Shown here: positions 1-11,218 of the stretch, piece by piece
Position numbering within the stretch: the stretch's first letter is position 1
How the letters are laid out: every line of letters starts with the position of its first letter
From: Roseburia hominis A2-183
GTDB taxonomy: Bacteria; Bacillota; Clostridia; Lachnospirales; Lachnospiraceae
DNA length: 64,000 bases
Reading direction: 5' to 3'
NCBI RefSeq assembly: GCF_000225345.1
Contig: NC_015977.1
Location: 3,286,001-3,350,000, forward strand
Made by a program: the position numbers and the translations under genes
Notes under the pieces: model-generated
What the model was told of the DNA's origin: nothing
Database searches by the model: none
Seen by the model: the letters and a program-made list of their open reading frames with translations, nothing else

Positions 1-3000
1 CTTAGCAAACATATCGGAGGACTTCTGTGCTTCCGTCTGTGCAATGCCCGCCACATTCCGCATTTTCGTGTATAGAAAAAGGTTCTTATAATTGTGACTT
101 TCATCTACAAACAGCCTGTCCACACCTAACTGCTCAAAGGTTACAACATTATCTTTCCGGGAAGTATCGTTGAGTTTTTCCAGTCTTGTCATAAGGGATT
201 TTCTGGACTTTTCCATCTGCTTAATGGTGTAACGCTCCCCGTTATCTGCTTTCGCCTGCTCTATGGCAAGCTCAATCTCATCAATCTGTCTTTCGATAAT
301 GCCTATCTGTCTTTCCTGCGACAACGGGATTTTTTCAAACTGGCTATGCCCGATAATGACAGCATCATAATCTCCGGTGGCGATTCTGGAACAGAATTTC
401 TTCCGGTTGGCTGGCTCAAAATCTTTCTTCGTTGCCGCTAAAATATTTGCTCCGGGATATAACCGCAAAAAGTCACTCGCCCACTGTTCCGTCAAATGAT
501 TGGGAACAACGAACAGGCTCTTTTGGCATAACCCTAACCGCTTGCTTTCCATTGCTGCAGCAATCATTTCAAAAGTCTTTCCTGCTCCCACACAATGAGC
601 AAGCAGGGTATTGTCCCCGTAAAGCTGGTGTGCCACCGCATTTAACTGGTGCGGTCTAAGGTCGATGTCCGGTGTCATGCCAGGGAATTTCAAATGGGAA
701 CCGTCATATTCTCTTGGTCTGGTAGAATTAAAGAGCTTGTTATATTTCGCCACCAAGTCCTGTCTACGTTCCTGATCTTCAAATACCCAGTTCTTAAAGG
801 CTTCCCGGACTGCCTCCTGTTTCTGACTGGCAATCATGGTTTCCTTTTTATTCAGGACTCTCGTTTCCTTTCCGTCCTCTATCACGGTATCGTACACCCG
901 GCTGTCCTTTAAATTCAGAGAATCCTCTAAAATCTGATAAGCATTTCTCCGGTTTGTACCATAAGTCATATTTACAAGACTGTTTCCGTAATCCGCACTT
1001 TTTCCTTTTACATTCCACTGTCCTGTCACATCGGAATACTGAATCCCCATTGTATTCCGGTTGAAGAGATGCTGCGGTGTTTCAAAAACATCACGCATGA
1101 AATCTTCAATATATTTCGGTTCAACCCATGTGGCACCGATACGCACCTCAATCTCGCTGGCATCCAGTTCTGTGGGCTGCACCTGTGTAAGTGCCTGCAC
1201 ATTTATGTTGTATTCCGGGTGGTTTTCGGCGTAAATCTTCGCTGTTTGCAACTTATCCCGGACATTGCCGCTTAAATACTCGTCCGCTGCTTCCCACCTG
1301 TCTGTGACCGGATTCTGAAAGATAATGCCCGTCAGTTCTTCTTTGATTGTATCAATCTCTTTTCCGGTCAGCTCCGCCATATAAGAAAGGTCAACTTTTG
1401 CTTTTTCTGATAAAGATACTGCCAGAGCTTCCGTTGCTGTATCCACGCTTGTAACCACTTCCGCTTTCTTAATGGTACGTTTCGTGAACATATCCGCTTT
1501 GCCTTTGAAATTTCCCTCGTCATCCAGCTTTTCCAGAGAACATAACAGACAATAGCTGCTGTCCTGATTAAAGGCTCTTTTGTTGGTCTGGGAATTGATT
1601 AAACCGTATTTTCTGCTGAACGTATCATAAAGGGTATTCAATTCTTTCTGCTTTTCCTTAATCACAGTATCCGGATATTCTTCCAACTGCAAATTGATAA
1701 GCTCTTGCGTACAGTTTCGGATTCCTACCATGCCTTTTATGCGTTCCTGCATGGATTCTGACATATCCACAGGCTTCATAATGGAATTTTCACGGTAATA
1801 TACCTTATCTTCCACCAGTGTGTAGCTGTAATTCTTTACGTCCGGGTCTGCCGGAATGGTGGCATCTGCCAGCTCATCCGCAAGCTCGTCCGTCTCCACT
1901 GCTTCGATTTCCCCGTCAATCCGGCTGACCGCATCCATTAACTGCTCTGCAAACGGTCTTGTGGCATCCGGTTGGCAGGTGCTTTCCATGCCATAGGGAC
2001 CGCTGACCATTTCCATCTTCCCAACAATCATTTCCGGGTGTTCCGCAAAGTAGGTATTCATGGCGATACCGTTTGCATCTTCTGATAAATGTACCCAATC
2101 CGGTTCTATGTCCATCACACGGTCACGCTTCTTAAAAAACAAAATATCCGAAGTGACTTCTGTCCCTGCATTTTCCTTAAATGCTGTATTCGGAAGTCTG
2201 ACCGCCCCCATAAGCTCCGCTCGCTGAGCCAGATACTTTCTGACCTCCGGACTTTTTTTATCCATTGTTCCCTTACTGGTAACAAAAGCAACCACACCGC
2301 CGGGACGGACTTTATCTAATGTCTTTGCAAAGAAATAATCATGAATCAGGAAATTATTTTTATCATATTGTTTATCCGCTACCTTATACTGTCCGAATGG
2401 CACGTTGCCGACTGCTACATCAAAAAAATCATTCGGATAGTCTGTTTTTTCAAAACCGGATATTTTAATATCCGCTTTCGGATAGAGCTGTCTTGCAATC
2501 CTGCCCGTAATACCATCCAGCTCCACACCATAAAGTCGGCTTTCCTGCATCTTCTCCGGCAGCATTCCGAAGAAATTTCCGATACCCATTGCAGGCTCTA
2601 ATACATTCCCCTTTTCAAATCCCATACGGTCTAAGGTATCATAAATACTGCGGATAATGGCAGGACTGGTATAGTGGGCATTTAAGGTGCTTTCCCTTGC
2701 AGAAGCGTACTCCTGCGACGATAACAATTCCTTTAACTGCTGATATTCTCCCGCCCATGCAGATTTGCTTTCATCAAAGGCATCGGCAAGCCCGCCCCAG
2801 CCAACATACTGTGATAAAATCTGCTGTTCCGACCGTGTGGCGATACGGTTCTCGCTCTCCACCTTTTCCAAAGTACGGATTGCTTCTATATTTCGTCGGA
2901 ATTTCTCTTTCGCACTGCCTGCTCCTAACGCATCGTCTGTAATGTGGAAATTGACCGCATTGGATTTATCAATCTTTGGTGCAGGCTGCTTCACAGGCTT

Positions 3001-6000
3001 TTCTATGGCAGGTTCTTCCACTGACTTTTGGACATCGTGTCCAGAAGTGTCCGGTTCCATGCTTTGCAGATAGTGTTCCGCTTCCTCTTTTGTTTCAAAG
3101 GTGGGAATTGTACCGTCCTCTTTTATATAATAATCTTCCCTGCCATGATCCCATACTGCAAAATCCTGTCCCGGCTCAAAGGCATCGCTGGTTTCCTCAA
3201 CTGAGAATCGTGATTCTGTTTCCGCTACATCTTCCGTTCCTTCAATGCGTGAAAATACCTCCGCTTCGTGTCGGTCTATATCTTCCATTGCAATGAGATT
3301 CAAATAATCGTTTTCAATTTCTTCCCTGCTCGGTTTGTAATCATATTCAAAATGGACATTTTCGTTTATGAGTACGTAAAAGAACGCATTGTCCTGCATG
3401 GAATTTCCAAGCACATAGTTATTTTCTTCCGACTTCCATTCATCAATCTTTAAACACAACTGCCCGTCAATGGTAATCTGCTGTGCCGCAATCTCCTTTT
3501 CCTGCTCCATATACCGTCTTGTCTGATTGATAAATCCATTTAAGACCGCCGGATGGGAAGAAACAATCAAATCACGGTTCTCATACTTGGCATACGGTTC
3601 TATTTCTTTTGCCCATGCCTTATTGTCGGGAGAAAATCTGCCATCGTGCGTCAGGTGCATGACAGTATTGGCAAGTACATAGCTGACACGCTCGCTACCA
3701 TATTTTCGGATTACTTCATCCGGTGTATCTTTCGGCAGACGATACCCGTCAAATTTTTCCGAAATCGTCCGTTCAATGGCTTCTTTACAGGCAACCTTCG
3801 TTTTCCGTTCTATTACCGCCTGTGCTTTTTCCAGCGCTTTCTGTGCTTCTTCCTCTTTGTACCGGGCATAGGCTTCTTTCCCTGCCGGAGATAAATACTT
3901 ATCTTCCGCCACCAGCTTTCGGATACGCTTTTCGACTACTTTCCAAGACAGCAGCACTTTCGCATAAGGTTCGCAGATATTTCCCTTTTTTAATTCAATC
4001 CCTTTAAAGTTGTGGTCTTGCCAGCTATGGTCTGCTCCGGCAAGTGCATGAGAGCCGCCTCCAATGCCATATTCTTTTTTCAGAAATTCCGCTGCTTCTT
4101 TGCTGTCATGCTTTTCCTGAAAATAATCATAGATGCGGAAAGAACCATGTGAATATCCACTTCCCCTGCCAAGATTATGGTCTATCTCGTCCTGAGTAAT
4201 AAAATCCTCCCTTTTTATTTCCACATGGTCTGCGGTTGGAAAGATTTGTTTTTCTATCAGCAGATTGTCAAGTTCCTCCCGCAGCTCCTCTTTTGGCATA
4301 ACTGAACGGAAACGTAGCTTTTTCTCTCCGGTTTCAAGCTGATGAAGTGCCTGATCCATGTGGGAAGCCACAAGCTCAACTCCTTCTTTTGTAGAAAGGT
4401 ATTCTATCATTCTTGCATGAGCCTCCGGATAATTTCCTGCTTTTAGCCCAAGCTCCTCCGGCAGTTCTCCCATGCCATCCCGGAAAAAGAAAAAGAGATG
4501 CCCTGCAATCCGGTCACGTTCTGCTTCGTCAGTCAGATAAGCTTCATTTGCTCCCATATAGGTACCGTTTACTACCTGTGAGCGGATTTTTGCTTCCACC
4601 TCCTGCCAGTTCATCTGAAGCACCGGACGCTCTGTCGATGTGCCATATCCGACACGCATCCCATCCTCATTGAACCATACCGCTAACTGCTTTCCGTCAA
4701 ATTCAAAGCCCTTTCCGGTTGTTCCATACTCTTTCTGTAAGAAAGCAGCCATCTCCTCCGGTGTCTTTCCCTGCTGATATTTGGTGTAGATACGCTTTCT
4801 GCTGTTATCCCTGCCTCCGCCGCTCCGCAGAATATCCGCTATCTGCTCCGGCGGTATCTTTGTTTCTGACCGTATCGGTGTCACTGTTTCCGCCTGTTTC
4901 ATGGCAAGATTGCCAGCCTGCTCCGTAAACATGGAAAATAAGTCAAGCTGCTGGTACATTCCCGCTGTTTCAATCCGCTCTGCGGTTTCTCCTGGAAGAA
5001 GATATACTCCGTCCTCCATATAGGAATTGACAAGAAAACGTGCTTCCTCCCATGACAGCCTGCTTTCCGCTTCACGGGTCAGATAATTGCCTTTCCATAA
5101 GGTAATACCGTCCTCATCGGCACGGTAGCCGCCCCGCATTTCCCCGATATTGAACTCGGTGTATTCTTCCATGCGGAACGAATTTCTCAGATAATCCGCC
5201 TGAATCTTTGCATCCTGCTCTATCTGAAAATACCCAGCTATTTCCGGTCTTTTATGCTTCAGGAACTCATCACTGCATAAAATACCACGCTGTAAGTCCT
5301 CCCCCTGCTCTGTTTCAGACAGCTTCGGAAAAAAAGAACCGGATAATGAATGTTCTCCACTATCCGGTTCTGGTATTTCTTCTTCCTGTATGTCATTTTC
5401 TAACTGTAAATCAGTTCCGTCAGCACGATCTCCTCCGCTGAATGTCTGATGTTGTTCATCTTCGCTACCCACTTCATCTGATCGGCTGCTTTCAGTTCCT
5501 CGTTCACTCCCTCTGCTTTCGCCATCTGTTCGCTCAGGGCTTCCATTCTCTGCTCTGCCTGCTCCTGTATCTCCAGACAGTGTGCTTTCAGCTCGCCCGC
5601 CAGTATCATGCCCTGATAAATCCCTTTCCGGTGTTCCTGTAAGAAGTTCTTCCGCATCATACCGTACTTCGTCAGCGTTCCCTCCGGTTCCTCGTTCGCT
5701 GTCAGGTTCGGAATCAGATAATCCCCGTTCTTTTCGTATGTCAGTTTCATGTGCCGCATCCTCCTTTTTGCTCTGTATTTCTATCTCCTGATTGTTTTGT
5801 AGCTCCTTTTCGCTTTCACGCTTTAAAGCATTATAGTCTGTATCTGCTTCATTTGCAAGCACTTTCTCCGTATTTTCCAAAGAAGTTTGTGTGCGTCCTG
5901 CATTAGCTTTTTCCTGTGCCTTCCTGCGGGCAATCTGGCGGTCATACGCTCCTATGGTTCTGCCTATCTCCATTAAAAGCGGCTTGCACATATCTGTGGT

Positions 6001-6690
6001 GGCTGTACCAACAACAGACAGGGTTTTCATCGTATTAAAGTCGCTGATATATTCAAATCCCTGCTCGTCTTTCCACAGTTCCATATCTGCACCGCATCGT
6101 GACAGTATGGTGTAAGCAATACTGGAAGAAAGCGTATCACGAAGCCTGACACCTACATTTAACTCGTCCAGTTCCTCTAAAAAGCTGCCCTCTTTCACAT
6201 ATTCGATTTCCGGCAGAAGTTCTTCATAATAATCCAAAGCAATCCGATTGGATATTTCCATTATCCGCTGTTCAAAGGAGCTGTTTTTATCCGTTTCTCC
6301 GTATGTCTTTTCAAGCTGTGCCAGGACTGTTTCTTTATGCTCCTCACGCAACTCCCACAAATTCGGATCACGTCCTATCCGCCTTGCCTTATGTACGTCG
6401 GACACATCGAAAACATATTTCAATCTTGTATAGGAATTTTCCGTATCCAGCAGGGCAATTCCCTTTGCTCCACGGTTTACCCAGCAATTCATCTTCTCAT
6501 TCCATAGTTCAAGGGACGCACAGGCTGTTGCATCCGGTCGTTGTGCAAAAATAAGTATCTGTTCATTGAACGGATATTTATAAAGCCTTGCAGCGGTAGT
6601 CAGATACCTTGTCCACTCCTGCCCGTTTTTCGCTATCTCTTTTGCGGTATCCTCCGCCAGATAGGAAATCATCTGATATTTTGTTACCAT
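1..6690 (-). CDS. Giant ArdC-like / N6-adenine methylase / SNF2-type helicase of the ICE, C-terminus cut off
   Basis: One open frame of 2230 codons runs off the left edge. The start ATG at 6690 has GGAGGAATGCTT just upstream. Residues 1-80 resemble the ArdC N-terminal single-strand-binding domain ([16 protein letters not shown]). A DUF3849-like stretch ([19 protein letters not shown]) follows further on. Around 1360-1440 is an N6-DNA methylase fold with [12 protein letters not shown] and the catalytic-type motif NVPFG. Near residue 2033 is Walker A (VGAGKT) and near 2195 the DESH box of an SNF2-type ATPase. Proteins of this kind are a hallmark of Tn1549-like ICEs and probably protect or process transferred DNA; the exact role is inferred. 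Residues about 313-430 are a G/S/E/R/D-rich linker that overlaps tnpV in another frame. One copy of the ICE palindrome adds SGHDVQ near residue 1218. Confidence 0.9.
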   Translation of the reverse strand, partial: MVTKYQMISYLAEDTAKEIAKNGQEWTRYLTTAARLYKYPFNEQILIFAQRPDATACASLELWNEKMNCWVNRGAKGIALLDTENSYTRLKYVFDVSDVHKARRIGRDPNLWELREEHKETVLAQLEKTYGETDKNSSFEQRIMEISNRIALDYYEELLPEIEYVKEGSFLEELDELNVGVRLRDTLSSSIAYTILSRCGADMELWKDEQGFEYISDFNTMKTLSVVGTATTDMCKPLLMEIGRTIGAYDRQIARRKAQEKANAGRTQTSLENTEKVLANEADTDYNALKRESEKELQNNQEIEIQSKKEDAAHETDIRKERGLSDSEPDSERGTGGNADEVRYDAEELLTGTPERDLSGHDTGGRAESTLSGDTGAGRAENGSPERTDGESRGSERGTESSRSDEVGSEDEQHQTFSGGDRADGTDLQLENDIQEEEIPEPDSGEHSLSGSFFPKLSETEQGEDLQRGILCSDEFLKHKRPEIAGYFQIEQDAKIQADYLRNSFRMEEYTEFNIGEMRGGYRADEDGITLWKGNYLTREAESRLSWEEARFLVNSYMEDGVYLLPGETAERIETAGMYQQLDLFSMFTEQAGNLAMKQAETVTPIRSETKIPPEQIADILRSGGGRDNSRKRIYTKYQQGKTPEEMAAFLQKEYGTTGKGFEFDGKQLAVWFNEDGMRVGYGTSTERPVLQMNWQEVEAKIRSQVVNGTYMGANEAYLTDEAERDRIAGHLFFFFRDGMGELPEELGLKAGNYPEAHARMIEYLSTKEGVELVASHMDQALHQLETGEKKLRFRSVMPKEELREELDNLLIEKQIFPTADHVEIKREDFITQDEIDHNLGRGSGYSHGSFRIYDYFQEKHDSKEAAEFLKKEYGIGGGSHALAGADHSWQDHNFKGIELKKGNICEPYAKVLLSWKVVEKRIRKLVAEDKYLSPAGKEAYARYKEEEAQKALEKAQAVIERKTKVACKEAIERTISEKFDGYRLPKDTPDEVIRKYGSERVSYVLANTVMHLTHDGRFSPDNKAWAKEIEPYAKYENRDLIVSSHPAVLNGFINQTRRYMEQEKEIAAQQITIDGQLCLKIDEWKSEENNYVLGNSMQDNAFFYVLINENVHFEYDYKPSREEIENDYLNLIAMEDIDRHEAEVFSRIEGTEDVAETESRFSVEETSDAFEPGQDFAVWDHGREDYYIKEDGTIPTFETKEEAEHYLQSMEPDTSGHDVQKSVEEPAIEKPVKQPAPKIDKSNAVNFHITDDALGAGSAKEKFRRNIEAIRTLEKVESENRIATRSEQQILSQYVGWGGLADAFDESKSAWAGEYQQLKELLSSQEYASARESTLNAHYTSPAIIRSIYDTLDRMGFEKGNVLEPAMGIGNFFGMLPEKMQESRLYGVELDGITGRIARQLYPKADIKISGFEKTDYPNDFFDVAVGNVPFGQYKVADKQYDKNNFLIHDYFFAKTLDKVRPGGVVAFVTSKGTMDKKSPEVRKYLAQRAELMGAVRLPNTAFKENAGTEVTSDILFFKKRDRVMDIEPDWVHLSEDANGIAMNTYFAEHPEMIVGKMEMVSGPYGMESTCQPDATRPFAEQLMDAVSRIDGEIEAVETDELADELADATIPADPDVKNYSYTLVEDKVYYRENSIMKPVDMSESMQERIKGMVGIRNCTQELINLQLEEYPDTVIKEKQKELNTLYDTFSRKYGLINSQTNKRAFNQDSSYCLLCSLEKLDDEGNFKGKADMFTKRTIKKAEVVTSVDTATEALAVSLSEKAKVDLSYMAELTGKEIDTIKEELTGIIFQNPVTDRWEAADEYLSGNVRDKLQTAKIYAENHPEYNINVQALTQVQPTELDASEIEVRIGATWVEPKYIEDFMRDVFETPQHLFNRNTMGIQYSDVTGQWNVKGKSADYGNSLVNMTYGTNRRNAYQILEDSLNLKDSRVYDTVIEDGKETRVLNKKETMIASQKQEAVREAFKNWVFEDQERRQDLVAKYNKLFNSTRPREYDGSHLKFPGMTPDIDLRPHQLNAVAHQLYGDNTLLAHCVGAGKTFEMIAAAMESKRLGLCQKSLFVVPNHLTEQWASDFLRLYPGANILAATKKDFEPANRKKFCSRIATGDYDAVIIGHSQFEKIPLSQERQIGIIERQIDEIELAIEQAKADNGERYTIKQMEKSRKSLMTRLEKLNDTSRKDNVVTFEQLGVDRLFVDESHNYKNLFLYTKMRNVAGIAQTEAQKSSDMFAK
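3029..3043. repeat. ICE palindrome copy 1 (inside the helicase gene)
   Basis: TGGACATCGTGTCCA with outer arms CTTT and GAAG; on the coding strand it reads S-G-H-D-V-Q in a linker of the giant protein. Confidence 0.85.
5400..5750 (-). CDS. tnpV: TnpV-family protein encoded in another frame inside the giant helicase gene
   Basis: This 116-residue frame starts [16 protein letters not shown] and continues with [16 protein letters not shown] and [20 protein letters not shown]. It closely parallels the free-standing TnpV at 42429-42782 (MSKLTYIRCGDYDIPNL, IGKYGRMRKSYLKEHR, TEELKACDPMRWVGLMN). The helicase frame is open across the same bases and reads as a low-complexity linker, so two proteins are written over one stretch. 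The ATG at 5750 has AAAGGAGG nine bases upstream, a strong internal ribosome site; an ATG three codons earlier overlaps that site and is less likely. TnpV proteins accompany serine-recombinase transposons, but their biochemical role is unknown to me. Confidence 0.8.
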   Translation of the reverse strand: MKLTYEKNGDYLIPNLTANEEPEGTLTKYGMMRKNFLQEHRKGIYQGMILAGELKAHCLEIQEQAEQRMEALSEQMAKAEGVNEELKAADQMKWVAKMNNIRHSAEEIVLTELIYS

Positions 6691-6732
6691 AAGCATTCCT
6701 CCAAAATGACGGAGGGGATAACCCCCGCCGCC

Positions 6733-7095
6733 TTATTCATAAAAACCGTGTTCTTCGATACCGTTTTCCAGAATTGTGCCAATCAGCTCCTCCAATTCCA
6801 TCTCCTTCAGCTCGCTGATCACAATGAGCTTTGCAAGGATATCTTTTTCCACCGGAACGACATAGCTTTCTTCATCAGGGCAAAGCTCCCGTACACAAAT
6901 CTCCAGTCCGTCTGCAATTTTGCAGAGCGTACTTATATCTGCTTCCCGGATACCTGCCAGAATATCCATCAATACATCTTCCCTGACACCGCACCGCAAA
7001 GAAAGTTCTGGAATATCCATATCCTGCTCTTTCATAATGTTTAAAATTTTATCTCCGGTGCTGTAAACAACGGTCTTTTTCATTTCTGTATTCAT
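6733..7095 (-). CDS. Small ICE protein with a helix-turn-helix-like N-terminus
   Basis: A 120-residue acidic protein. Residues 13-75 look like a Cro/C1-type fold (ILNIMKEQDMDIPELSLRCGV, then ISTLCKIADGLEICVRELC). The C-terminal 40 residues are Glu- and Leu-rich and may form a coiled coil or dimer interface. The start at 7095 is backed by AAAAGGAG eight bases upstream. It sits between topB and the giant helicase gene, 15 bases from the topB stop region, so it is probably co-transcribed with them. A regulatory role is only inferred from the fold; the family is not one I can name. Confidence 0.65.
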   Translation of the reverse strand: MNTEMKKTVVYSTGDKILNIMKEQDMDIPELSLRCGVREDVLMDILAGIREADISTLCKIADGLEICVRELCPDEESYVVPVEKDILAKLIVISELKEMELEELIGTILENGIEEHGFYE

Positions 7096-7110
7096 TTTTC
7101 TGTCTCCTTT

Positions 7111-9210
7111 TCACTTGCTTTTTCTCGGTGGAAATTCCATCTTGAATTTGTACTGCGAACCTTTGATTTCCTTTCCGTCTTTGATATAAGAATAATCCTC
7201 AATTCCCTCCGGAATCAGGTACGCATCGTAGCTTCCCTTTTTCCCTTTTAATCCTCTCACAAGGGTCTTTTTCCCTTCAAGCAGACTTTTCATCTGTGTA
7301 TCGGAAAACGTTGCTCCCATTGCCCTACCCACATTCATGCCGCATTTTTGTTTGCAGTAAGCACCGAATTTTCCTTTTACTACATCGCTGCCGCATTTCG
7401 GGCATTTTCCAAGCACTTCCTGCATCGTTCCAAACAAAGACTTCTGATCGTCACTGATACTGTGGTAGGTTTGCACCAGCTCCCGCACCATATCTTCAAT
7501 GCCATCCATGAACTCCTGCATGGTGTATTCGCCTTTTTCAACCAAAGTCAGCGTATTCTCCCAATCTGCTGTAAGCTTCGGGGATTTTACCATATCCGGC
7601 AGAACAGTAATGAGCTTCATCCCGTCCTCGGTGGGAAGCATCTGCTTTTTCTCCCGTTTCACAAAACCGTCTTTGACCAGCTTTTCAATAATGTCAGCTC
7701 TGGTGGCAGGTGTGCCAAGTCCTTTGCGTTCCACCTCATCGCCCATATCCTCTGCTCCGGCACGTTCCATCGCAGAAAGCAGGCTGTCCTCGGTAAAATG
7801 TTTGGGAGGCTGCGTGAAATGCTCTGTTACCTTTGTCTGGATAACTGGAAACGTCATGCCTTCAGAAAGCTCCGGCAGTTTCTTCTCTTCCTTATCCTCA
7901 TCTGTTTTTTCTACCCGGTAGGTACGTTTCAATGCTGCTTCAAATTCTTTCCACCCGTTCTGCAGAACCGTTTTTCCGGATACATGAAAGCTGTAACCAC
8001 CGCAGGAAAACTCTGCTTTTACCGTTTCATACAACTGCTTTTTCCCGGTTGCACATAACAGACGATTAGCGACAAGGGATAAGATTTTCATTTCTCCCTC
8101 CGGCACAGCGGAAAGGTCTGTCTTTGTAATTTCTATGGTGGGAATAATTGCATGGTGGTCGGTCACTTTTTTACTGTTCAACACTCTTTTTATATCCGGC
8201 TCTGCTCCGGTCTGTTCCTCAAAGAGAATCGCCTGATAAACTGCCCCGATTACCGCTTTTGCAGTTTCTTCCATATCATCGGATAAATACTGGCTGTCCG
8301 TTCTCGGATAAGTGACCAGCTTTTTCTCATAAAGGCTCTGGGTGTACTCCAATGTCTGCTTTGCAGTAAAACCAAAGATACGGTTGGCATCCCGCTGAAG
8401 CGTGGTAAGGTCATAAAGTTTTGGTGGTGCAACGCTTTTATTTTCCTTTATAACGGAACGAACCACTCCACTCTGACTTTCACACGCTGCAGCAATACTT
8501 TCTGCCCTTGCCTTATCGTCAATCCGTTCTGTCATGGCATCTATCCCATCCATCAGAATATGAGCCATGTAATACTGCTCTTTTTCAAAATTCATAATCT
8601 TCACTTCACGGTCTACCAGCATGGCAAGGGTGGGCGTCTGTACTCTGCCCACCTTTAATACCTTTCCGCCATACAGTACAGTAAATAATCTCGTACCATT
8701 TAATCCCACCAGCCAGTCTGCCTGCTGTCTGCAAAGTGCAGACTGGTACAGGCTGTCATAATCGCTTCCCGGCTTTAAGTTTTCAAACCCGTCACGGATT
8801 GCACTCTCCTCCATTGATGAAATCCACAGGCGTTTCATTGGTTTCCGGCAGCCTGCCTGTTCATATACCAGACGGAAGATAAGTTCTCCCTCCCGTCCGG
8901 CATCGGTGGCACACACCACACTTTCAACTCTTGTATCGTGCATCAGATTTTTCAAGATTTTATACTGCGTTGCTGTTTCCTTTTTCACTTCATGCTGCCA
9001 CTGCTCCGGTATCATGGGCAGGCTCTCATAGCTCCATTTTTTCCATGCTTCTGAATACATCTCCGGCTGTGCCAGCTCTACCAGATGTCCTACACACCAT
9101 GAAACGAGAAATCCGTTTCCCTCCATGTAACCGTCTTTTCTCTCTTTCGCCCCGATCACATGGGAAATTGCCTGTGCTACGCTGGGCTTCTCTGTAACCA
9201 CCAACTGCAT
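7111..9210 (-). CDS. topB: DNA topoisomerase III of the ICE
   Basis: A 699-residue type IA topoisomerase, which relaxes and decatenates DNA through a transient tyrosine link. The TOPRIM domain begins MQLVVTEKPSVAQAI and has ATDAGREGEL at 101-110. The active tyrosine is Y301 in TYPRTDSQYLS. A C-terminal cysteine pattern (CPKCGSDVV, YCKQKCG) forms a zinc-finger-like tail, typical of element-borne TopB. The start at 9210 follows GGAGGAATAAGGT, three bases after the stop of the DUF4366 gene, so the genes are coupled. Tn1549-like ICEs regularly carry topB in this position. It presumably helps process or replicate element DNA during transfer. Length and motifs are complete. Confidence 0.95.
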   Translation of the reverse strand: MQLVVTEKPSVAQAISHVIGAKERKDGYMEGNGFLVSWCVGHLVELAQPEMYSEAWKKWSYESLPMIPEQWQHEVKKETATQYKILKNLMHDTRVESVVCATDAGREGELIFRLVYEQAGCRKPMKRLWISSMEESAIRDGFENLKPGSDYDSLYQSALCRQQADWLVGLNGTRLFTVLYGGKVLKVGRVQTPTLAMLVDREVKIMNFEKEQYYMAHILMDGIDAMTERIDDKARAESIAAACESQSGVVRSVIKENKSVAPPKLYDLTTLQRDANRIFGFTAKQTLEYTQSLYEKKLVTYPRTDSQYLSDDMEETAKAVIGAVYQAILFEEQTGAEPDIKRVLNSKKVTDHHAIIPTIEITKTDLSAVPEGEMKILSLVANRLLCATGKKQLYETVKAEFSCGGYSFHVSGKTVLQNGWKEFEAALKRTYRVEKTDEDKEEKKLPELSEGMTFPVIQTKVTEHFTQPPKHFTEDSLLSAMERAGAEDMGDEVERKGLGTPATRADIIEKLVKDGFVKREKKQMLPTEDGMKLITVLPDMVKSPKLTADWENTLTLVEKGEYTMQEFMDGIEDMVRELVQTYHSISDDQKSLFGTMQEVLGKCPKCGSDVVKGKFGAYCKQKCGMNVGRAMGATFSDTQMKSLLEGKKTLVRGLKGKKGSYDAYLIPEGIEDYSYIKDGKEIKGSQYKFKMEFPPRKSK

Positions 9211-9213
9211 ACC

Positions 9214-10938
9214 TTATTCCTCCTGTTCGTCAAAGAAATCTTCTTCCGTATCTTCCTCCGATTCCTCATCTTCGTTTTCATACTCCTCGTTATCTTCCTC
9301 ATCTTCATCTTCGTCCTCGATAAAGTCCTCTTTTTTCTTGCGGACAACCTTAAAATAATAAGCAGCTCCGATAACGATTAAGGCAAGACTACCAATCAGC
9401 ACATACGAAATCATCGGATTCGGTGCTTCTTTCACTTCCGGCTCCGGTTCGGTTTCCTCTGTATTTCCCGTACTCTCTGCACCTTCCGTACCTTTTTCTG
9501 TTTCCGTTTCCTTTCCCTCTGTATCTGCCTGCTCTCCGTTGTTGTTTGGCAATGCACTCTCCCCATTCGGAATTGCAGATTCCAACGCAGCGGAATTTTT
9601 CGGCAAGGTTTCACTGTTATCGGAAGTTGCATTTAACAGGTCATTTTCCGTAACCTCAGTCAAAAAATATACCATTTCTTCCTCTCCGTCCCGGTCAATA
9701 ATCAGATAGAAAACTTTCTCCGTGGCGGTCTGAATAGTATAAAACTCCTTGCCCTGACCGGATTTTTCCGTACTTTCTGTTTTCCCGCTTTCTGCCTCCG
9801 CAGCTTCTTTCATTGCCTGCTTTTTCTGTTCGGCAGGACTTGTCTGTGATGTGGTATTTCCGTTACTGTCTGTTTTGGTATGCTCCGTCACGGTTCCCGT
9901 AGCACTCCCCGGTTTCGTCGGGGTCGCACTCTCCGGGAGCTGCTCCGCCGGATTCCCATCACTGGTATCGGCAGGGTCTTTATAGTACGGATTTTTCGTT
10001 TTATAAACCTCAGACATATTTCCGGCATTGTCCATTGCAGAAATGGTAAAATACTCATACCCTGCGTCAAACTGCTGGAGGCGGATATTTAACGTACCGC
10101 CCGTCAGATCTGTAAACTCATATCCATTGACATATACCGCCTTTACACCGGAATCCGTATCATGTACCTGTATGCTTAAAAGCCCGTCACTGACTGCCGC
10201 ATTTAAGGTCGGCTTTACGGTATCAAAGCACTTTATGGCACGGTTCTTCTCATAGGTATTGCCTTTCTGGTCTGTGACAAGCACATACACGGTACAGTTC
10301 TCGGAAATCCTTAATTTCTTTTCCTCCGTCACATCTGTCCAGCTTCCATTCTGCCCTACCTTTGCCTCTATCTTTGCGATTTCAAAATTCCCCGTATCTG
10401 CGGTATCTTTTACACTGAAAGAAACGGAAACAATGTCATTATGCCACTCCTCCGGCTGTCTGATTTTGATACTCACATTCGGTTTTTTATAGGTACAGAG
10501 CTTATAATCTGTGACGCAGACGGGACAGTTTTTGTCATACTCATACGCACCGCATTGATCTTCGCAATTACATACCGGCTCCGGTTTATCATTTCCCGAT
10601 ACAGTGCCATCCCCGGTGCTTTCATCGGTACTGCCTTCTGTATTCTCTTCGGTGCCGCCTTCGGTGCTTCCCTCCGTGCTGCCCTCCGTAGTTTCTTCCG
10701 TGCTTCCCTCGGTACTGTTTTCTGTATTTTCCTCCGTACTGACATCAGTTTCACTTTCGCCGGGTGTCTGCTCCGTACTTTCCTCCGGTTTGGATTCTTC
10801 GGTTTCTTTTGTTTCTTCGGCAAAAGCGCTGATTGCGTAGTTCCCATTTACAGAAAACGCTACCGCAGGCATGGTAAATAGCACAGCGGACAATATCAGT
10901 GATATAACTGCCTTAGATGATAACTTCCTGTTCTTCAT
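9214..10938 (-). CDS. CD1107-family mobile element surface protein (DUF4366)
   Basis: A 574-residue predicted surface protein. Residues 1-41 are a signal peptide. A Ser/Thr/Glu/Gly-rich repeat region (TEGSTEGSTEG) spans about 45-120. A cysteine-containing segment (CNCEDQCG, CPVC) leads into an Ig-like central part. A DUF4366 region with FYTIQTATEKVFYLIIDRDG precedes a membrane helix at about 506-530 and a very acidic cytoplasmic tail rich in Asp and Glu. The architecture matches CD1107-type proteins of conjugative elements, thought to be part of the mating channel or to mediate cell contact; that role is inferred. Its start overlaps the end of the DUF4315 gene by 26 bases, so expression is probably coupled. 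Confidence 0.9.
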   Translation of the reverse strand: MKNRKLSSKAVISLILSAVLFTMPAVAFSVNGNYAISAFAEETKETEESKPEESTEQTPGESETDVSTEENTENSTEGSTEETTEGSTEGSTEGGTEENTEGSTDESTGDGTVSGNDKPEPVCNCEDQCGAYEYDKNCPVCVTDYKLCTYKKPNVSIKIRQPEEWHNDIVSVSFSVKDTADTGNFEIAKIEAKVGQNGSWTDVTEEKKLRISENCTVYVLVTDQKGNTYEKNRAIKCFDTVKPTLNAAVSDGLLSIQVHDTDSGVKAVYVNGYEFTDLTGGTLNIRLQQFDAGYEYFTISAMDNAGNMSEVYKTKNPYYKDPADTSDGNPAEQLPESATPTKPGSATGTVTEHTKTDSNGNTTSQTSPAEQKKQAMKEAAEAESGKTESTEKSGQGKEFYTIQTATEKVFYLIIDRDGEEEMVYFLTEVTENDLLNATSDNSETLPKNSAALESAIPNGESALPNNNGEQADTEGKETETEKGTEGAESTGNTEETEPEPEVKEAPNPMISYVLIGSLALIVIGAAYYFKVVRKKKEDFIEDEDEDEEDNEEYENEDEESEEDTEEDFFDEQEE

Positions 10939-11197
10939 GGCTGTAAGCCTCCCTTTCTTCTGATTGTGCTGCTTCTTTCTGCTCTTTTTCTTTCAGCAGA
11001 CGCATAATTTCTTCTTCGCTGACCTTGTTTAACAGAATCAGCCGATCCAGAGAGATTTTATTCTTTTCAATGAATTTCATCTTCTCCGCATCCTCTGCCA
11101 TCTGAAGCTGTTCCGCCAAATCCCTCTCCCTCGCCTGCAATCCCGCAAGCTGTTCCCGGACTTTGGAAAGCTCCTTTACAATTCTCTCTTTCGTCAT
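10913..11197 (-). CDS. DUF4315 family protein
   Basis: A 94-residue, highly charged, probably coiled-coil protein (MTKERIVKELSKVREQLAGLQARERDLAEQLQ). It lies between the wall-hydrolase gene and the DUF4366 gene, the usual place of DUF4315 in Tn1549-like elements. It overlaps the downstream DUF4366 start by 26 bases and begins 21 bases after the hydrolase stop. Its function is not established. The Leu/Glu/Lys heptads suggest that it dimerizes or binds a partner in the transfer apparatus. Confidence 0.85.
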   Translation of the reverse strand: MTKERIVKELSKVREQLAGLQARERDLAEQLQMAEDAEKMKFIEKNKISLDRLILLNKVSEEEIMRLLKEKEQKEAAQSEEREAYSHEEQEVII

Positions 11198-11218
11198 CGT
11201 TCCTCACTTCCTGTTATT

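Noticed and set aside
3029..3043. ICE palindrome as an ordinary transcription terminator
   Set aside because: The copies have no T run after the stem, and half of them are inside coding regions, where termination would cut the gene.
10600..10790. Repetitive DNA that could look like a CRISPR or satellite array
   Set aside because: It encodes the Thr/Glu/Gly/Ser repeats of the DUF4366 protein in frame; the units are short and contiguous, with no spacers.
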